Made by a program: the position numbers and the translations under genes. Below are positions 26,989 through 36,174 of a DNA stretch of 64,000 nt, one piece after another (position 1 is the first letter of the stretch; each line of letters begins with the position of its first letter). The notes under the pieces are model-generated. The model was not told the origin of the DNA. It searched no databases and saw only the letters and a program-made list of their open reading frames with translations. Source of the DNA: JAANXG01 sp963731035 (GTDB taxonomy: Bacteria > Pseudomonadota > Gammaproteobacteria > Arenicellales > JAANXG01); the NCBI GenBank assembly GCA_963731035.1, contig CAVSUY010000017.1, forward strand, positions 186,001-250,000, written 5' to 3'.

Positions 26989-27455
26989 GCGGGTGGGCAC
27001 GCGCCGCGTTCACAATCAGCCTATGCCTGACTTCCTTCGTTTCGACGGCCATGCAGGACTCGGTTAAGCAAAGCATGGAATACGTTGCGGGCCTGGACGA
27101 CAGCTGCGTCTTCGACGACGGCTATCGCTGCATCAAGGTGTCCGAGGACGACTTTCTAAAGCGCAATCCCGAACGGGTGCTGACTCCGGGGCCGTACCTG
27201 AAAGCCTGGTCGGTTTCCTACCGGGACTTCCTGAAAATTCCCGATATGACCGACGAGCAAAAACAGCTCAAGCACTACAAGATCGGGTTCACGGAAAACG
27301 AGACCCAATACATCATACTTTACCAGGGGCTTTTGCTGCCGTTGCTGGAGAACGGCAAGGTGGTGGGCACCATGCGCGCCACGTTCGGATTGACCACCAA
27401 GTACTGGATAGACAAAAAAACCCTGGAAATCGACAAGCGCCTGTTTCTTCGCTGA
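26985..27455 (+). CDS. Small exported protein coupled to the DUF4329 gene
   Basis: A 156-residue protein starting at TTG 26985, inside the TTGA that ends the DUF4329 gene, so the two are translationally coupled. Residues 1-22 form a signal peptide (AAFTISLCLTSFVSTAMQ). The mature part has two Cys (SCVFDDGYRC) and ends in a strand-rich region (ENETQYIILYQGLLLPLL, VVGTMRATFGLTTKYWID). I recognise no family. Its coupling suggests that it works with the upstream protein, perhaps as a periplasmic partner or inhibitor. Confidence 0.8.
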   Translation: MSGWARAAFTISLCLTSFVSTAMQDSVKQSMEYVAGLDDSCVFDDGYRCIKVSEDDFLKRNPERVLTPGPYLKAWSVSYRDFLKIPDMTDEQKQLKHYKIGFTENETQYIILYQGLLLPLLENGKVVGTMRATFGLTTKYWIDKKTLEIDKRLFLR

Positions 27456-27553
27456 GCGTACGGAATCTGACGGCGACCTGTCGGGTTCGGATTCGCGGCG
27501 CCGTTTTGCAGACCTGGGTGTCGGCCGACGCCTCGCCGCGGGCCCGTTTCCGG

Positions 27554-28378
27554 TCAGCCGATGTTCTTTTTCAGGAAATCGCGCGTGCGCTGCCATGCCA
27601 AGGCTGCATCCTCGGCGTCGTACCTGGCGCCGGTCGGATTGGCGAACGCGTGGTCCGCGTCATACCAGTAGACTGTCAGCATGTCGGCCTTGCCGGCTTT
27701 GCCCATCTCTTCCTTGAAGCCGTTCACCATCTTCTCGTTTATCCAGCCGTCACGGGTCGCGAAATGGCCTAGCACCGGCCCTTTGAGCGCTTGCAGCTTG
27801 TCCGCCGGCTGCTGCACCGAGCCGTAGTAGATCACCGTGGCGTCCACGGGCGCGGCAATGGAGGCATTGAGCGACCAGCCGCCCCCGAAGCACCATCCGA
27901 TGGTCGCCACCTTGCTGTCGGTCCGTCCGTTGTCGCGCAGCCACTTGACCCACGTCGCCAGCGTCTCGGTCGCTTCCCCGCTTTCCACGCCCTGGGTGAG
28001 CGCCTGCGCTTCGGCCGCGGTCGTCGCCACTTTGCCGTGATACAGGTCCACCGCCAGCGCCACGTACCCCAGCTTCGCCAGCTCCGCCGCCACCGATTTG
28101 ATCTGGTCGTTTAAGCCCCACCATTCATGTATCAGCAGGACCGCCGGCGCCTTGTCGGCGGCCGGCAGAGCGAGCGCGGCAGCAACCCGCTCGCCGTTGG
28201 CGAGCCCGGTGGTGACGGTGGACAGGGAGGCCGCCGCCGCGCCGGCCAGGTCGGGGTGGGCCAGGACGGTGGCGAGGGGCAGGCTGGCTATGCCCTTGAG
28301 GAACAGTCGACGCTGCTCCGGGTTCACCTTGATTGGCGGCAGAGTGATGCTGTTGCCGCAGCCGTTCAAATCACACAT
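27554..28378 (-). CDS. Tat-exported dienelactone hydrolase family protein
   Basis: A 274-residue alpha/beta hydrolase. EQRRLFLKGIASLPLATVLA (21-40) reads as a twin-arginine signal. The dienelactone hydrolase set is E85 (HEWWG), nucleophile C163 in GWCFGGG, an Asp in HFATRDGWI and His in YDADHAF. The family opens lactone or ester rings such as dienelactone. Export to the periplasm and the actual substrate are inferred. Confidence 0.9.
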   Translation of the reverse strand: MCDLNGCGNSITLPPIKVNPEQRRLFLKGIASLPLATVLAHPDLAGAAAASLSTVTTGLANGERVAAALALPAADKAPAVLLIHEWWGLNDQIKSVAAELAKLGYVALAVDLYHGKVATTAAEAQALTQGVESGEATETLATWVKWLRDNGRTDSKVATIGWCFGGGWSLNASIAAPVDATVIYYGSVQQPADKLQALKGPVLGHFATRDGWINEKMVNGFKEEMGKAGKADMLTVYWYDADHAFANPTGARYDAEDAALAWQRTRDFLKKNIG

Positions 28379-28518
28379 TGCAGCCCTCCGTTGTTTTCGA
28401 GATGTATCGTTGGTTTCGGAACAACCATCCGGGTTCGAAATCCGTAGACAGCGCTCCGGCCTTTAATCCGCGCCAGTGCCCCGTCACAATGGCGGGACGC
28501 CGCGCGAGACGCGGCAGG

Positions 28519-29031
28519 TCAGTTGTTTACACGCTCGCGGCTCGTCGATAGCCAGGGCTTGTTCGACAAGGTCTGGAACACGACGCAGTAGCGTTCCGTG
28601 AGCTTGAGAAGCTGATCGATGCGCTCGTCTGCGGCGTCGGTATCCAGGAGAAACTTGAGGCGGATCGACCTGAATCCGACCGGCACCTCCTTGTCGACAC
28701 CCAGCGTGCCCCGGAAGTCCAGATCCCCCTCAGCCTCGATCTCGGCATCCCGCAGCCTGATATCCAGGGCCGTGGCCACGGCGTTGAGGGTCACTCCCGC
28801 GCAGGCGACCAGCGCTTCGAGCAGCATGTCTCCGGAACACAGGGTAGTCCCGTCGCCGCCGGTCGCCGGGTGCAGTCCGGCCTCGGCAATGGCGCGGCCG
28901 GTCTCCACCTTGCAGGTGACATCCTTGCCGATCCTGCCTTTCGCTTTCAGTGTGATGAGCGCGTTTGCCGGTTCGCGGCGATACAAGTCTTTCAATGGCG
29001 CCTGCAGGCCGCGTAAACTATTTGCGTCCAT
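28519..29031 (-). CDS. OsmC family protein
   Basis: A 170-residue protein from the ATG at 29031 (MDANSLRGLQAPLKDLY); the frame is open to 29142, but that part overlaps the divergent YcgN-like gene. It has the OsmC core, with a Cys in ALVACAGVTLNAVA and the partner Cys in RYCVVFQTL, the thiol pair used for organic hydroperoxide reduction. It may be an Ohr/OsmC-type peroxidase. Confidence 0.88.
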   Translation of the reverse strand: MDANSLRGLQAPLKDLYRREPANALITLKAKGRIGKDVTCKVETGRAIAEAGLHPATGGDGTTLCSGDMLLEALVACAGVTLNAVATALDIRLRDAEIEAEGDLDFRGTLGVDKEVPVGFRSIRLKFLLDTDAADERIDQLLKLTERYCVVFQTLSNKPWLSTSRERVNN

Positions 29032-29111
29032 AGCCTGATTCCGAGCCTCGTCGGTCGGTGAATTGAAACAGAGGACGGCGGAAGCCCACGTCCATCCGCG
29101 GTGCCATCGCC

Positions 29112-29552
29112 ATGTATACACCATTTTGGAAAACGAAGTCACTTCGGGAGATGAGCAACCTGGAGTGGGAGTCGCTGTGCGACGGATGCGGCCGTTGCTG
29201 CCTGTTGAAGTTCCAGGACGTGGATACCGACAGGGTGGTGTATACCGATGTCTCGTGCCGGCTGCTGGACACCGGCTCGTGCCGCTGCCGCAGCTACGCG
29301 CGACGCACGCGGCTGGTGCCGGAATGCCTGGACCTGCGAGAGGAGGATCCCGCGGTGTTCGGGACCCTGCCGTCCACCTGTGCGTACCGGCTGCTGCACG
29401 AGGGGCGCGACTTGCCGGAATGGCACCCGCTGATCACCGGCGATCCCGAGTCTGTACACGATGCGGGGATCTCGGTGCGCGGCAAGGCGACGAGCGAGGA
29501 GTTCGTGCACCCGAAGGATCTCGAGGGGCGCGACGTCGAATGGCCGCGCTAG
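29112..29552 (+). CDS. YcgN family cysteine-cluster protein (UPF0260)
   Basis: A 146-residue protein very like E. coli YcgN along its length: PFWKTKSLREMSNLEWESLC, then DGCGRCC, CRCRSYARR, PSTCAYRLL and EWHPLITGD. The clustered Cys (CDGCGRCC, SCRCR) suggest metal or iron-sulfur binding, as for the wider CxxCxxCC family. Its function is unknown. It is divergent from the OsmC gene. Confidence 0.95.
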   Translation: MYTPFWKTKSLREMSNLEWESLCDGCGRCCLLKFQDVDTDRVVYTDVSCRLLDTGSCRCRSYARRTRLVPECLDLREEDPAVFGTLPSTCAYRLLHEGRDLPEWHPLITGDPESVHDAGISVRGKATSEEFVHPKDLEGRDVEWPR

Positions 29553-29612
29553 GCCCTAGGGCCGCTCTCCCGCTTTCGCAGTAGTAGAACTACTCGGACA
29601 GGCTCCTAGCGA

Positions 29613-29736
29613 CGGATTGTAGGAGCGGCTTCAGCCGCGATCGCCGTCGACGGCGCAATCCGCCGCAGGTCGAGGCATCCTAAGGGCTTCGCGTTATGCC
29701 AGCCATTAAAGAATCGCGGCTGAAGCCGCTCCTATG
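29613..29736. repeat. Paired REP-like palindrome (copy C)
   Basis: Units GGATTGTAGGAGCGGCTTCA + GCCGCGATCGCC at 29613 and the inverse at 29710-29736 are about 67 bases apart, a wider spacing than in copies A, B and D. It lies between the convergent YcgN-like and hydrolase genes. The hairpin AGTAGTAGAACTACT just before (29580-29594) may be a separate terminator stem. Confidence 0.8.
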
Positions 29737-29754
29737 ACCCCGGGTTTTGCAGCC

Positions 29755-30558
29755 TCATGTTTCCGGCGCCGGACCGATGAACGCGATCAGCTCATCCAGC
29801 ACCTCGTTGGGCTTTTCGCTCATCATGAGATGGCCGCAATCCAGCACCTTCATCCGGGCGTCGGGGAGGGCTCCCAGCAGGTCGCGCGCCACGCCGATGG
29901 GGGTCATGATATCGCCGCGTCCCGCCAACAGCAGCGTCGGGCAGTGGACCCGGGCGGCGCTCTCCAGCCCCTGCCCGTACTCGCGGCAGGCATTGAGGTC
30001 ATTGAACAACACTCCGGGACCGGCACGCTCCAACAGCCGGATCGACGAGCCCGTCATCCACATGCCGGGCGTCTCGCTGCCGCCGATCTGCGCGGCGGCA
30101 CTGTGGCCCCAGATATTGATCATGTCGAACCCGGCGTGGCGGTTGTCGTGGGCCGCATCGAGCAAAGGGTCCGCCACCGCCATGGGCACGGCGCTGCCGA
30201 GCAGGGCGAGCCGGCGGGCTCTATCGGGATGAAGGGCGGCCGCTTCCAGGGTCACCAGGGACCCCATGCTGTGTCCCACGAGAATGGCGTCGGAGACGTC
30301 CAGCGTGTCCATCACCGACCACAGCCATTGAGCCGTGCCGGGAATCGTCGTGATCAATGGTCCCTCGGAGCGCCCGTGGCCGGGCAGGTCCACCGCCAGG
30401 ACATTGCGTCCGTGGTGCGCAAAGTAGCGGCTTTGCAGCAGCCACACTGTATGGTCCAGGGCGGCACCGTGCACGAACACCACCGTTTCCCTCGCCGGAT
30501 CGAACGGCCGGGCACCGGTGTAGACGTAGGCACTTCTGTGCTCGACGGTAATGATCAT
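29755..30558 (-). CDS. Alpha/beta hydrolase
   Basis: A 267-residue protein from the ATG at 30558 (MIITVEHRSAYVY). The oxyanion region is VFVHGAALDHTVW, the nucleophile elbow is GHS97MGS, the acid is near GRGDIMTP and the histidine is in DCGHLMM. It is 10 bases downstream of the sulfhydrylase-like gene, so the pair is probably one transcript. The substrate is unknown; a thioester or ester is possible. Confidence 0.93.
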   Translation of the reverse strand: MIITVEHRSAYVYTGARPFDPARETVVFVHGAALDHTVWLLQSRYFAHHGRNVLAVDLPGHGRSEGPLITTIPGTAQWLWSVMDTLDVSDAILVGHSMGSLVTLEAAALHPDRARRLALLGSAVPMAVADPLLDAAHDNRHAGFDMINIWGHSAAAQIGGSETPGMWMTGSSIRLLERAGPGVLFNDLNACREYGQGLESAARVHCPTLLLAGRGDIMTPIGVARDLLGALPDARMKVLDCGHLMMSEKPNEVLDELIAFIGPAPET

Positions 30559-30568
30559 CGCATCGGCC

Positions 30569-31867
30569 TCAGTTTTTCTGCGACCGGCGCAGGCCGCGTT
30601 CCAGGTCTTGAATGAGATCATCGGGATCCTCGAGACCTACCGACAGTCGGATGGTGCCCTCGGCTATGCCGGCCTCGGCCAGCGCCCGGGCGTCCATGCG
30701 GTGGTGAGTGGTGCTGGCGGGGTGGATGACCAGGGACTTGGCGTCGCCGACGTTGGCGAGATGGGAAAAAATCCTCAGCGACTCGATGAACTTCCGGCCC
30801 GCGGGACGCCCGCCCTTGATGGTGAAGCTGAACACGGCTCCGCAGCCTTTGGGCAGCAGTCGGGCGACGAGTTCGTGGTCCGGGTGATCCGGCAGCTCCG
30901 GATAGATCACCGACTCCACAGCATCATGTCCATCCAGAAAGTGGACCAGGGCACGGGTGTTGTCCGTGTGCCGCTGCATGCGCAATGACAGGGTTTCAAT
31001 GCCCTGCAGGATGTGAAAGGCAGTGGTGGGACTCATGCAGGCCCCGAAGTCCCGGGCACCCTCCTTGCGGGCCCGCATGATGAAAGCCGAGGGACCATAC
31101 TCCTCCGTGAACACGAGATTATGGAAGCCTGCATACGGCTCGGTCAGCGTCGGAAACTTGTCCGTGGCCTGCCAATCAAAAATGCCGCCGTCCACCAGCA
31201 GTCCGCCGATGGCGATGCCGTGGCCTCCGAGAAACTTGGTGGCAGAGTGAAATACCAGGTGTGCACCGTGCTCGAAGGGCTTGAAGAGAAAAGGTGTTGC
31301 GAAAGTGGAGTCCAGCAGCAGCGGAATACCGTGATCCTCGGCGATGCCTGCGATTACCGGGACGTTCAGAATATCGAGCCCCGGATTGCCGAGGATCTCA
31401 CCGAACAACAGGCGTGTTTCGGGCCTGATTGCCGCCGCGAAGGCGTCCGGGTCGCGAGGATCGACGAAAGTCGTTTCTATGCCGAAGCGCGGCAGCGTGT
31501 AGCTGAGGAGGTTGTGGGAGCCGCCGTACAACGAGCGAGAGGACACGATATGGGAGCCGGCCCCCAGGATAGTGGTGATGGCCAGATGCATCGCCGCCTG
31601 ACCGCTGGCGGTGGCGATAGCGCCGACGCCGCCTTCCAGAGCGCTTATGCGTTCTTCCAGCACCGCATTGGTGGGGTTGGTAATGCGCGAGTAGACGTGC
31701 CCCGGGCGCTCGCCGTTGAACACCGCGGCGGCCTGATCGGTGTCCCGAAACACGAAGGAGGTCGTCTGGTATATGGGGACCGCACGGGCGCCGTGTTGCG
31801 GGTCCGGCCGCTGACCGGCGTGCAACGACAAGGTATCGAAATTGATGTATCCGGGCTCGTTTTTCAT
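30569..31867 (-). CDS. O-acetylhomoserine sulfhydrylase-type PLP enzyme (MetY family)
   Basis: A 432-residue Cys/Met-metabolism enzyme. Features are YSRITNPTNAVLEERI, Y114 in RSLYGGSHNLL, D186 in LLLDSTFATP, and K211 in VFHSATKFLGGHG. The insert around 220-245 (GGLLVDGGIFDWQATDKFP) and the length of about 430 separate MetY from the shorter cystathionine enzymes. It makes homocysteine directly from O-acetylhomoserine and sulfide (or methanethiol). It shares an operon with the alpha/beta hydrolase. Confidence 0.93.
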   Translation of the reverse strand: MKNEPGYINFDTLSLHAGQRPDPQHGARAVPIYQTTSFVFRDTDQAAAVFNGERPGHVYSRITNPTNAVLEERISALEGGVGAIATASGQAAMHLAITTILGAGSHIVSSRSLYGGSHNLLSYTLPRFGIETTFVDPRDPDAFAAAIRPETRLLFGEILGNPGLDILNVPVIAGIAEDHGIPLLLDSTFATPFLFKPFEHGAHLVFHSATKFLGGHGIAIGGLLVDGGIFDWQATDKFPTLTEPYAGFHNLVFTEEYGPSAFIMRARKEGARDFGACMSPTTAFHILQGIETLSLRMQRHTDNTRALVHFLDGHDAVESVIYPELPDHPDHELVARLLPKGCGAVFSFTIKGGRPAGRKFIESLRIFSHLANVGDAKSLVIHPASTTHHRMDARALAEAGIAEGTIRLSVGLEDPDDLIQDLERGLRRSQKN

Positions 31868-32238
31868 GGGAGTGACCGCCTTATTCGTTCACATCGAGGA
31901 TGGTTCTGGCACAAGTGTATCGAACGTATCAGTACGCGGCATCAGGGCATCATGGAATTGCCGGGAATGGGTGGATTTATGTATCACTTTCAAGGAGTTA
32001 GAATGAGGTAATCCGGGAGCGAGCCGGGTTTGTCGAAGGCCGGGGCGCTTCGGGGGCGGTGCCAACGGTCCGGCAAGCGGTCGTCTCCCAACGGTTCAAT
32101 CAATGCGGTTATAATCGCCACGACGCTCTTCGTCGCGGGTCGGCCCAACGATCCCGGAGGAGCATAAGCGCCGGGTCGGTTTCACTCCATCAACGGCGCG
32201 GTCAGAGAGTCTCAATTCAAACCGGAGGTTTACAACGA
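31868..32238. other. Gene-free leader between metY-like and TRAP genes
   Basis: 371 bases with no supportable ORF. The left end is the divergent upstream region of the sulfhydrylase gene and the right end is the leader of the TAXI binding-protein gene. A TATAAT box lies at 32110-32115, leaving a 5' leader of about 120 bases. AACGATCCCGGAGGAG at 32147 resembles a ribosome site, but no ORF follows it. Confidence 0.6.
32087..32115 (+). promoter_or_regulatory. Possible sigma-70 promoter for the TRAP operon
   Basis: TATAAT at 32110-32115 is a perfect -10 box. At 17 bases upstream TCCCAA (32087-32092) is a poor match to TTGACA, so an activator may be needed. It lies about 120 bases before the binding-protein ATG. 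Confidence 0.35.
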
Positions 32239-33237
32239 ATGAGAAGACTATTCAAACCACTTAGCGTTGCCGCCCTCGCGATGCTCGCTACGAGCATGTC
32301 GTTGCCGGGCCGAGCCGACGATCATACGTTCATTTCCATTGGAACTGGCGGTCCCACCGGGGTGTATTTCCAGGTTGGCCAGGCGATTTGCCAGATGGTG
32401 CACGCAATGGCCGGTGAAGGGCGCGACGAAGGGATGAAGCATGATATACGCTGCTCTGCGCCTTCGACCGGCGGATCCACGTACAACATCGGGCAAATCG
32501 CCCAGGGCGATCTGGATTTCGGCGTCGCCCAGTCCGACTGGCAGTATCATGCCTACAATTGCGACAAGCCCGACAAGGTCACCTGCTTCAAGGATCTGCG
32601 CGCGGTATTCTCCGTGCACGCCGAGCCGTACCAGCTCATCGCCGGCAAGGATTCCGGGATCCATTCCTGGAACGACCTGGCAGGCAAGCGCTTTAATATC
32701 GGCAATCCGGGCTCGGGCCAGCGCGGCACTACGGAGGAGTTGATCGAGGGTCACGGCTGGAGCATGGACAAATTCGCCCAGACCACCGAGCTGACCTCCA
32801 CCGAGCAGTCCGACGCCCTGTGCGACGGGAAGATTGATGCCTACGGATACACCGTCGGCATACCAAACGCAGGGGTTGCGGTGGCCACCGATGGCTGCGG
32901 CGCATACATTGTCGATCTCAGCGGCGATCCCGTTGCCCAGAAGCTGGTGAAAGAGCATCCCTACTATTCCTGGGCCACCATTCCGAAGGGCACCTACAAG
33001 ACCTCGGACAAGGACGTGACCACCTTCGGCGTCCGCGCGACGTTCCTCACCAGCGCGAAGGAGTCGGATGAGGTCGTCTACAACGTTGTCAAGGCGGTCT
33101 TCGACAACCTCGATACATTCCGCAAGCTGCATCCTGCGTTTGCGAATCTCGATCCCAAGACGATGATCAGCGCGGGACTTTCGGCGCCGATCCATCCGGG
33201 TGCGATGAAGTACTACAAGGAAAAGGGCTGGATGTAG
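32239..33237 (+). CDS. TAXI-family TRAP transporter substrate-binding protein
   Basis: A 332-residue periplasmic protein; ATG at 32239 with CGGAGG 10 bases upstream. The signal peptide covers 1-27 (AAL...SLPGRADD). The TAXI signature appears in FISIGTGGPTGVYFQVGQAIC, with TGGSTYNIGQIAQGDLDFGVAQSD and LAGKRFNIGNPGSGQR. TAXI proteins often bind glutamate, dicarboxylates or other organic acids; the ligand is unknown here. Four or more Cys in the mature part suggest disulfides. Confidence 0.93.
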   Translation: MRRLFKPLSVAALAMLATSMSLPGRADDHTFISIGTGGPTGVYFQVGQAICQMVHAMAGEGRDEGMKHDIRCSAPSTGGSTYNIGQIAQGDLDFGVAQSDWQYHAYNCDKPDKVTCFKDLRAVFSVHAEPYQLIAGKDSGIHSWNDLAGKRFNIGNPGSGQRGTTEELIEGHGWSMDKFAQTTELTSTEQSDALCDGKIDAYGYTVGIPNAGVAVATDGCGAYIVDLSGDPVAQKLVKEHPYYSWATIPKGTYKTSDKDVTTFGVRATFLTSAKESDEVVYNVVKAVFDNLDTFRKLHPAFANLDPKTMISAGLSAPIHPGAMKYYKEKGWM

Positions 33238-33266
33238 TCATCCACACTGCAGGCAACCGGCAAGGA

Positions 33267-33289
33267 GGGGCGGGAGATTCTCCCGCCCC
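33267..33289 (+). terminator. GC-rich hairpin between TRAP binding protein and permease
   Basis: GGGGCGGGA (33267-33275), loop GATTC, TCCCGCCCC (33281-33289), followed by a weak T run (GCCTTTCC). It lies in the 186-base gap after the binding-protein gene and probably reduces read-through or protects its mRNA, as is common where binding proteins are made in excess over permeases. Confidence 0.6.
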
Positions 33290-33423
33290 GCCTTTCCATC
33301 CCACTCCAGGGACGGGTTTAGTCGGGGCAACAGCGTGACTCCGCTCGACGCTCCGGCTGCGTAAGCGGGCCGATGTCGTGCTGATGCGTCTATCAGGCTA
33401 GGCAGTACCCAGCGGGGGAAGTC

Positions 33424-36174
33424 ATGGCGGAAGAACAACGAGAAACCGCGTCCGACGGCGTTGACGACGTAGAGATACAGCGGAGCCTGGAAGACATCGA
33501 GTATTCCGGGCGCCACCTGGGACCGGTACTGAGCAGGGTCGTGGCGGCTATCGCGATACTCTGGTCCCTTTACCAGATCGTGCTCGCATCGCCCATTCCG
33601 TGGGCATCCAACCTGGTAAACATCAAGCGGCCGATCTTTTTGATGTTTGCCTTCCTCCTGTGTTTCCTGATGTTTCCCGCGTCCAGAAAGCTCAGCCATC
33701 GCCGGATACCCGTCTACGACCTGGTGACCGCGCTGGTGGCGGGAAGCACCGCGCTGTACGTCGCCATCATATACAACGAGCTCGCTCAGCGCCCCGGGAT
33801 CATGCTCAGCGCCCACGTCTTCGGTGTTTCGGTACCGTACGAGCTGATCATAGGCGTGGTGGGCGTGCTGCTGCTGTTGGAGGCCACCCGGCGCGCCATC
33901 GGCTTGCCGCTGGTGCTGGTGGCGTTGACGTTCCTGATATTCACGCGTTACGGGCAGGACCTGCACGTGGTGCTGTACTTCGTGGGAGGCGTGTTCGCGG
34001 CGCTGGGCCTGTACCAACTTTTCAAGAGGTCGCCGGTTGCGGCCGCAGTGCTGCTGACCCTTGGCGGTGTTGTCCTGCTCTATAGTTGGTTCACGTCATC
34101 CCCCCTGGTGGAGATTACCCACAAGGGCAGGTCGTTCGAGTCACTGGTCAACTACATGTGGTTCGGACAAGAGGCCATATTCGGCATCCCCATCGACGTC
34201 GGCGTGAGCTTCGTGTTCCTGTTCGTCCTGTTCGGCGCGCTGCTGGACAAGGCGGGTGCCGGCAAGTACTTCCTCGACCTGGCGTTCGCCCTGGTGGGCC
34301 GCTATCGGGGCGGTCCGGCAAAGGCGGCTATCCTGTCTTCGGGCATGACCGGCATGATCTCCGGCTCCTCCATCGCCAATGTGGTCACCACCGGGACCTT
34401 CACCATCCCGGTGATGATCAGGACGGGCTTTCCGGCGATCAAGGCGGGCGCCATTGAGGTGGCCGCTTCCACCAACGGCCAGCTCATGCCGCCGGTGATG
34501 GGTGCGGCGGCATTTGTCATGGCCGAGTTCCTCGGTATCTCCTATTTCGACGTGGTCAAGGCGGCAGTGATCCCGGCGATCCTCGCCTACACGGCGCTCT
34601 TCTACATCTCCCACCTCGAAGCCATGAAGCTGGACCTGAAGGGCCTGCCGAGCTCCGAGATTCCGCCCCTGCGGAGCACCCTGGTGGGCGGTATCCACTA
34701 CCTGGTGCCGATCTTCATCCTGGTTTACCTGTTGATTATCGAGCGCATGACGGCGGGAACTTCGGTCTTCTGGTGCATCCTGTGGATGGTGCTGACCATA
34801 TTGCTTGAACGCACCTTCGCGAGCTCCGTGTCGCGCAACGGCCGGCTGCTCAGCCACATGGCCCCCCTGCTGTTGTTTGCCGTGCTCATCGTGCTGCTGA
34901 AGGCCGGCGAGTTCAGCAACGACAAAGGCGGGTCCTCGGTCGATGTCGCCGAAATAGTGAGCTGGAGCCTGTTGCTGGGAGTGCTGGTCATGGGGTGGCG
35001 GTTCCTGGAGCGATGCCGGTTGGAGAATGTTGCCGAGGCCCGCGCCCATTTCGCCTCCGGGATCATGGCCGTCATCGAGGGTCTGATCGCCGGCGCGCGC
35101 AACATGGTGGGCATCGGTATGGCCATCGCCGCCGCCGGGATCATTGTCGGCGCCGTGGCGGCTTCCGGTCTCAGCACCAATCTGAGCAGTCTCGTCCAGG
35201 GCATCGCCGGTAGCAACATCGTGATCCTCCTGCTTCTGACGGCGGTGCTGGCCCTGATTCTCGGCATGGGGCTGCCCACCACTGCGAACTATATCGTCGT
35301 CGCCGGGATTCTCGCGCCGGTGCTGGTCGATGTGGGCAACGCCGCCGGATATATCCTGCCGCTGATCGCCGTCCACATGTTCGTTTTCTACTACGGTCTT
35401 ATGGCCGACTCCACACCGCCGGTGTGTCTCGCCGCCTTCGCGGCATCGGCGATATCCCGGGCCGACCCGCTGCGCACGGGCGTGCAGTCATTCCTCTATG
35501 ATATCCGTACCGGCGTGCTGCCGATGGTGTTCATTTTCAACAATGAGCTCTTGTTGATCGGTATTCACCACTGGTATGTAGGCGTGATGGTGTTGTTCGT
35601 CTCCCTGCTGGCTATATTCGCGTTCAGCTCACTGACCCAGGGCTGGTTTCTCACGCGGGTGAAGTGGTATGAGGGGATCATCCTGGCGCTGATCTGCATG
35701 ATGCTGTTTCGCCCGGGCTTTTTCATGGACATGGTCTATCCGGAGTGGAAACCGGTCGATCTCGAAAAGTTCGCCGCCGGCGAGATGCAGATACCGAAGG
35801 GCCGCGAAATCAGATTCGAGGTGACTCAGGAGACGGGCTACGGCGACCGCTACCGCATGTACCGTTTCGAGGCGCCGGACCCGGGCAAGTCCATTGCCGA
35901 CGGTTGGGGAATGATACTGGAGAAGGACGAGAACCACCCCAAGCGCTACGGCGTTACGGTGCGCTTCGGGACGCCGGCCGCCAAGGCTGGCATGCGGTCG
36001 ATGGGAGAGTACATTACCGGCATGCAGGTGGAGCAGATCGGGGCGCCATCCAAGCGCTGGGTCTATCCCTTCGGTTTCCTGTTGATCGGTGTGCTCGTGC
36101 TTTCGCAACTTTCCCGTATGCGCCGCGAGAACACTGCGACTGGATCAGGCGGCGAGGTAAAGAGCCATGTATAA
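33424..36174 (+). CDS. TRAP transporter fused permease (DctQ-DctM) with C-terminal DUF3394-like domain
   Basis: A 916-residue membrane protein. An N-terminal four-helix DctQ-like part (about 35-150) is followed by the large DctM-like part with GLPTTANYIVVAGILAPVL and GMISGSSIANVVTTGTFTIP. A soluble C-terminal segment (about 770-880; RFEVTQETGYGDRYRMYRF) ends in a final helix and matches the DUF3394 region often attached to such fusions. It is the sodium- or proton-driven importer for the TAXI protein upstream. Its last 8 bases overlap the UspA gene. Confidence 0.93.
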   Translation: MAEEQRETASDGVDDVEIQRSLEDIEYSGRHLGPVLSRVVAAIAILWSLYQIVLASPIPWASNLVNIKRPIFLMFAFLLCFLMFPASRKLSHRRIPVYDLVTALVAGSTALYVAIIYNELAQRPGIMLSAHVFGVSVPYELIIGVVGVLLLLEATRRAIGLPLVLVALTFLIFTRYGQDLHVVLYFVGGVFAALGLYQLFKRSPVAAAVLLTLGGVVLLYSWFTSSPLVEITHKGRSFESLVNYMWFGQEAIFGIPIDVGVSFVFLFVLFGALLDKAGAGKYFLDLAFALVGRYRGGPAKAAILSSGMTGMISGSSIANVVTTGTFTIPVMIRTGFPAIKAGAIEVAASTNGQLMPPVMGAAAFVMAEFLGISYFDVVKAAVIPAILAYTALFYISHLEAMKLDLKGLPSSEIPPLRSTLVGGIHYLVPIFILVYLLIIERMTAGTSVFWCILWMVLTILLERTFASSVSRNGRLLSHMAPLLLFAVLIVLLKAGEFSNDKGGSSVDVAEIVSWSLLLGVLVMGWRFLERCRLENVAEARAHFASGIMAVIEGLIAGARNMVGIGMAIAAAGIIVGAVAASGLSTNLSSLVQGIAGSNIVILLLLTAVLALILGMGLPTTANYIVVAGILAPVLVDVGNAAGYILPLIAVHMFVFYYGLMADSTPPVCLAAFAASAISRADPLRTGVQSFLYDIRTGVLPMVFIFNNELLLIGIHHWYVGVMVLFVSLLAIFAFSSLTQGWFLTRVKWYEGIILALICMMLFRPGFFMDMVYPEWKPVDLEKFAAGEMQIPKGREIRFEVTQETGYGDRYRMYRFEAPDPGKSIADGWGMILEKDENHPKRYGVTVRFGTPAAKAGMRSMGEYITGMQVEQIGAPSKRWVYPFGFLLIGVLVLSQLSRMRRENTATGSGGEVKSHV

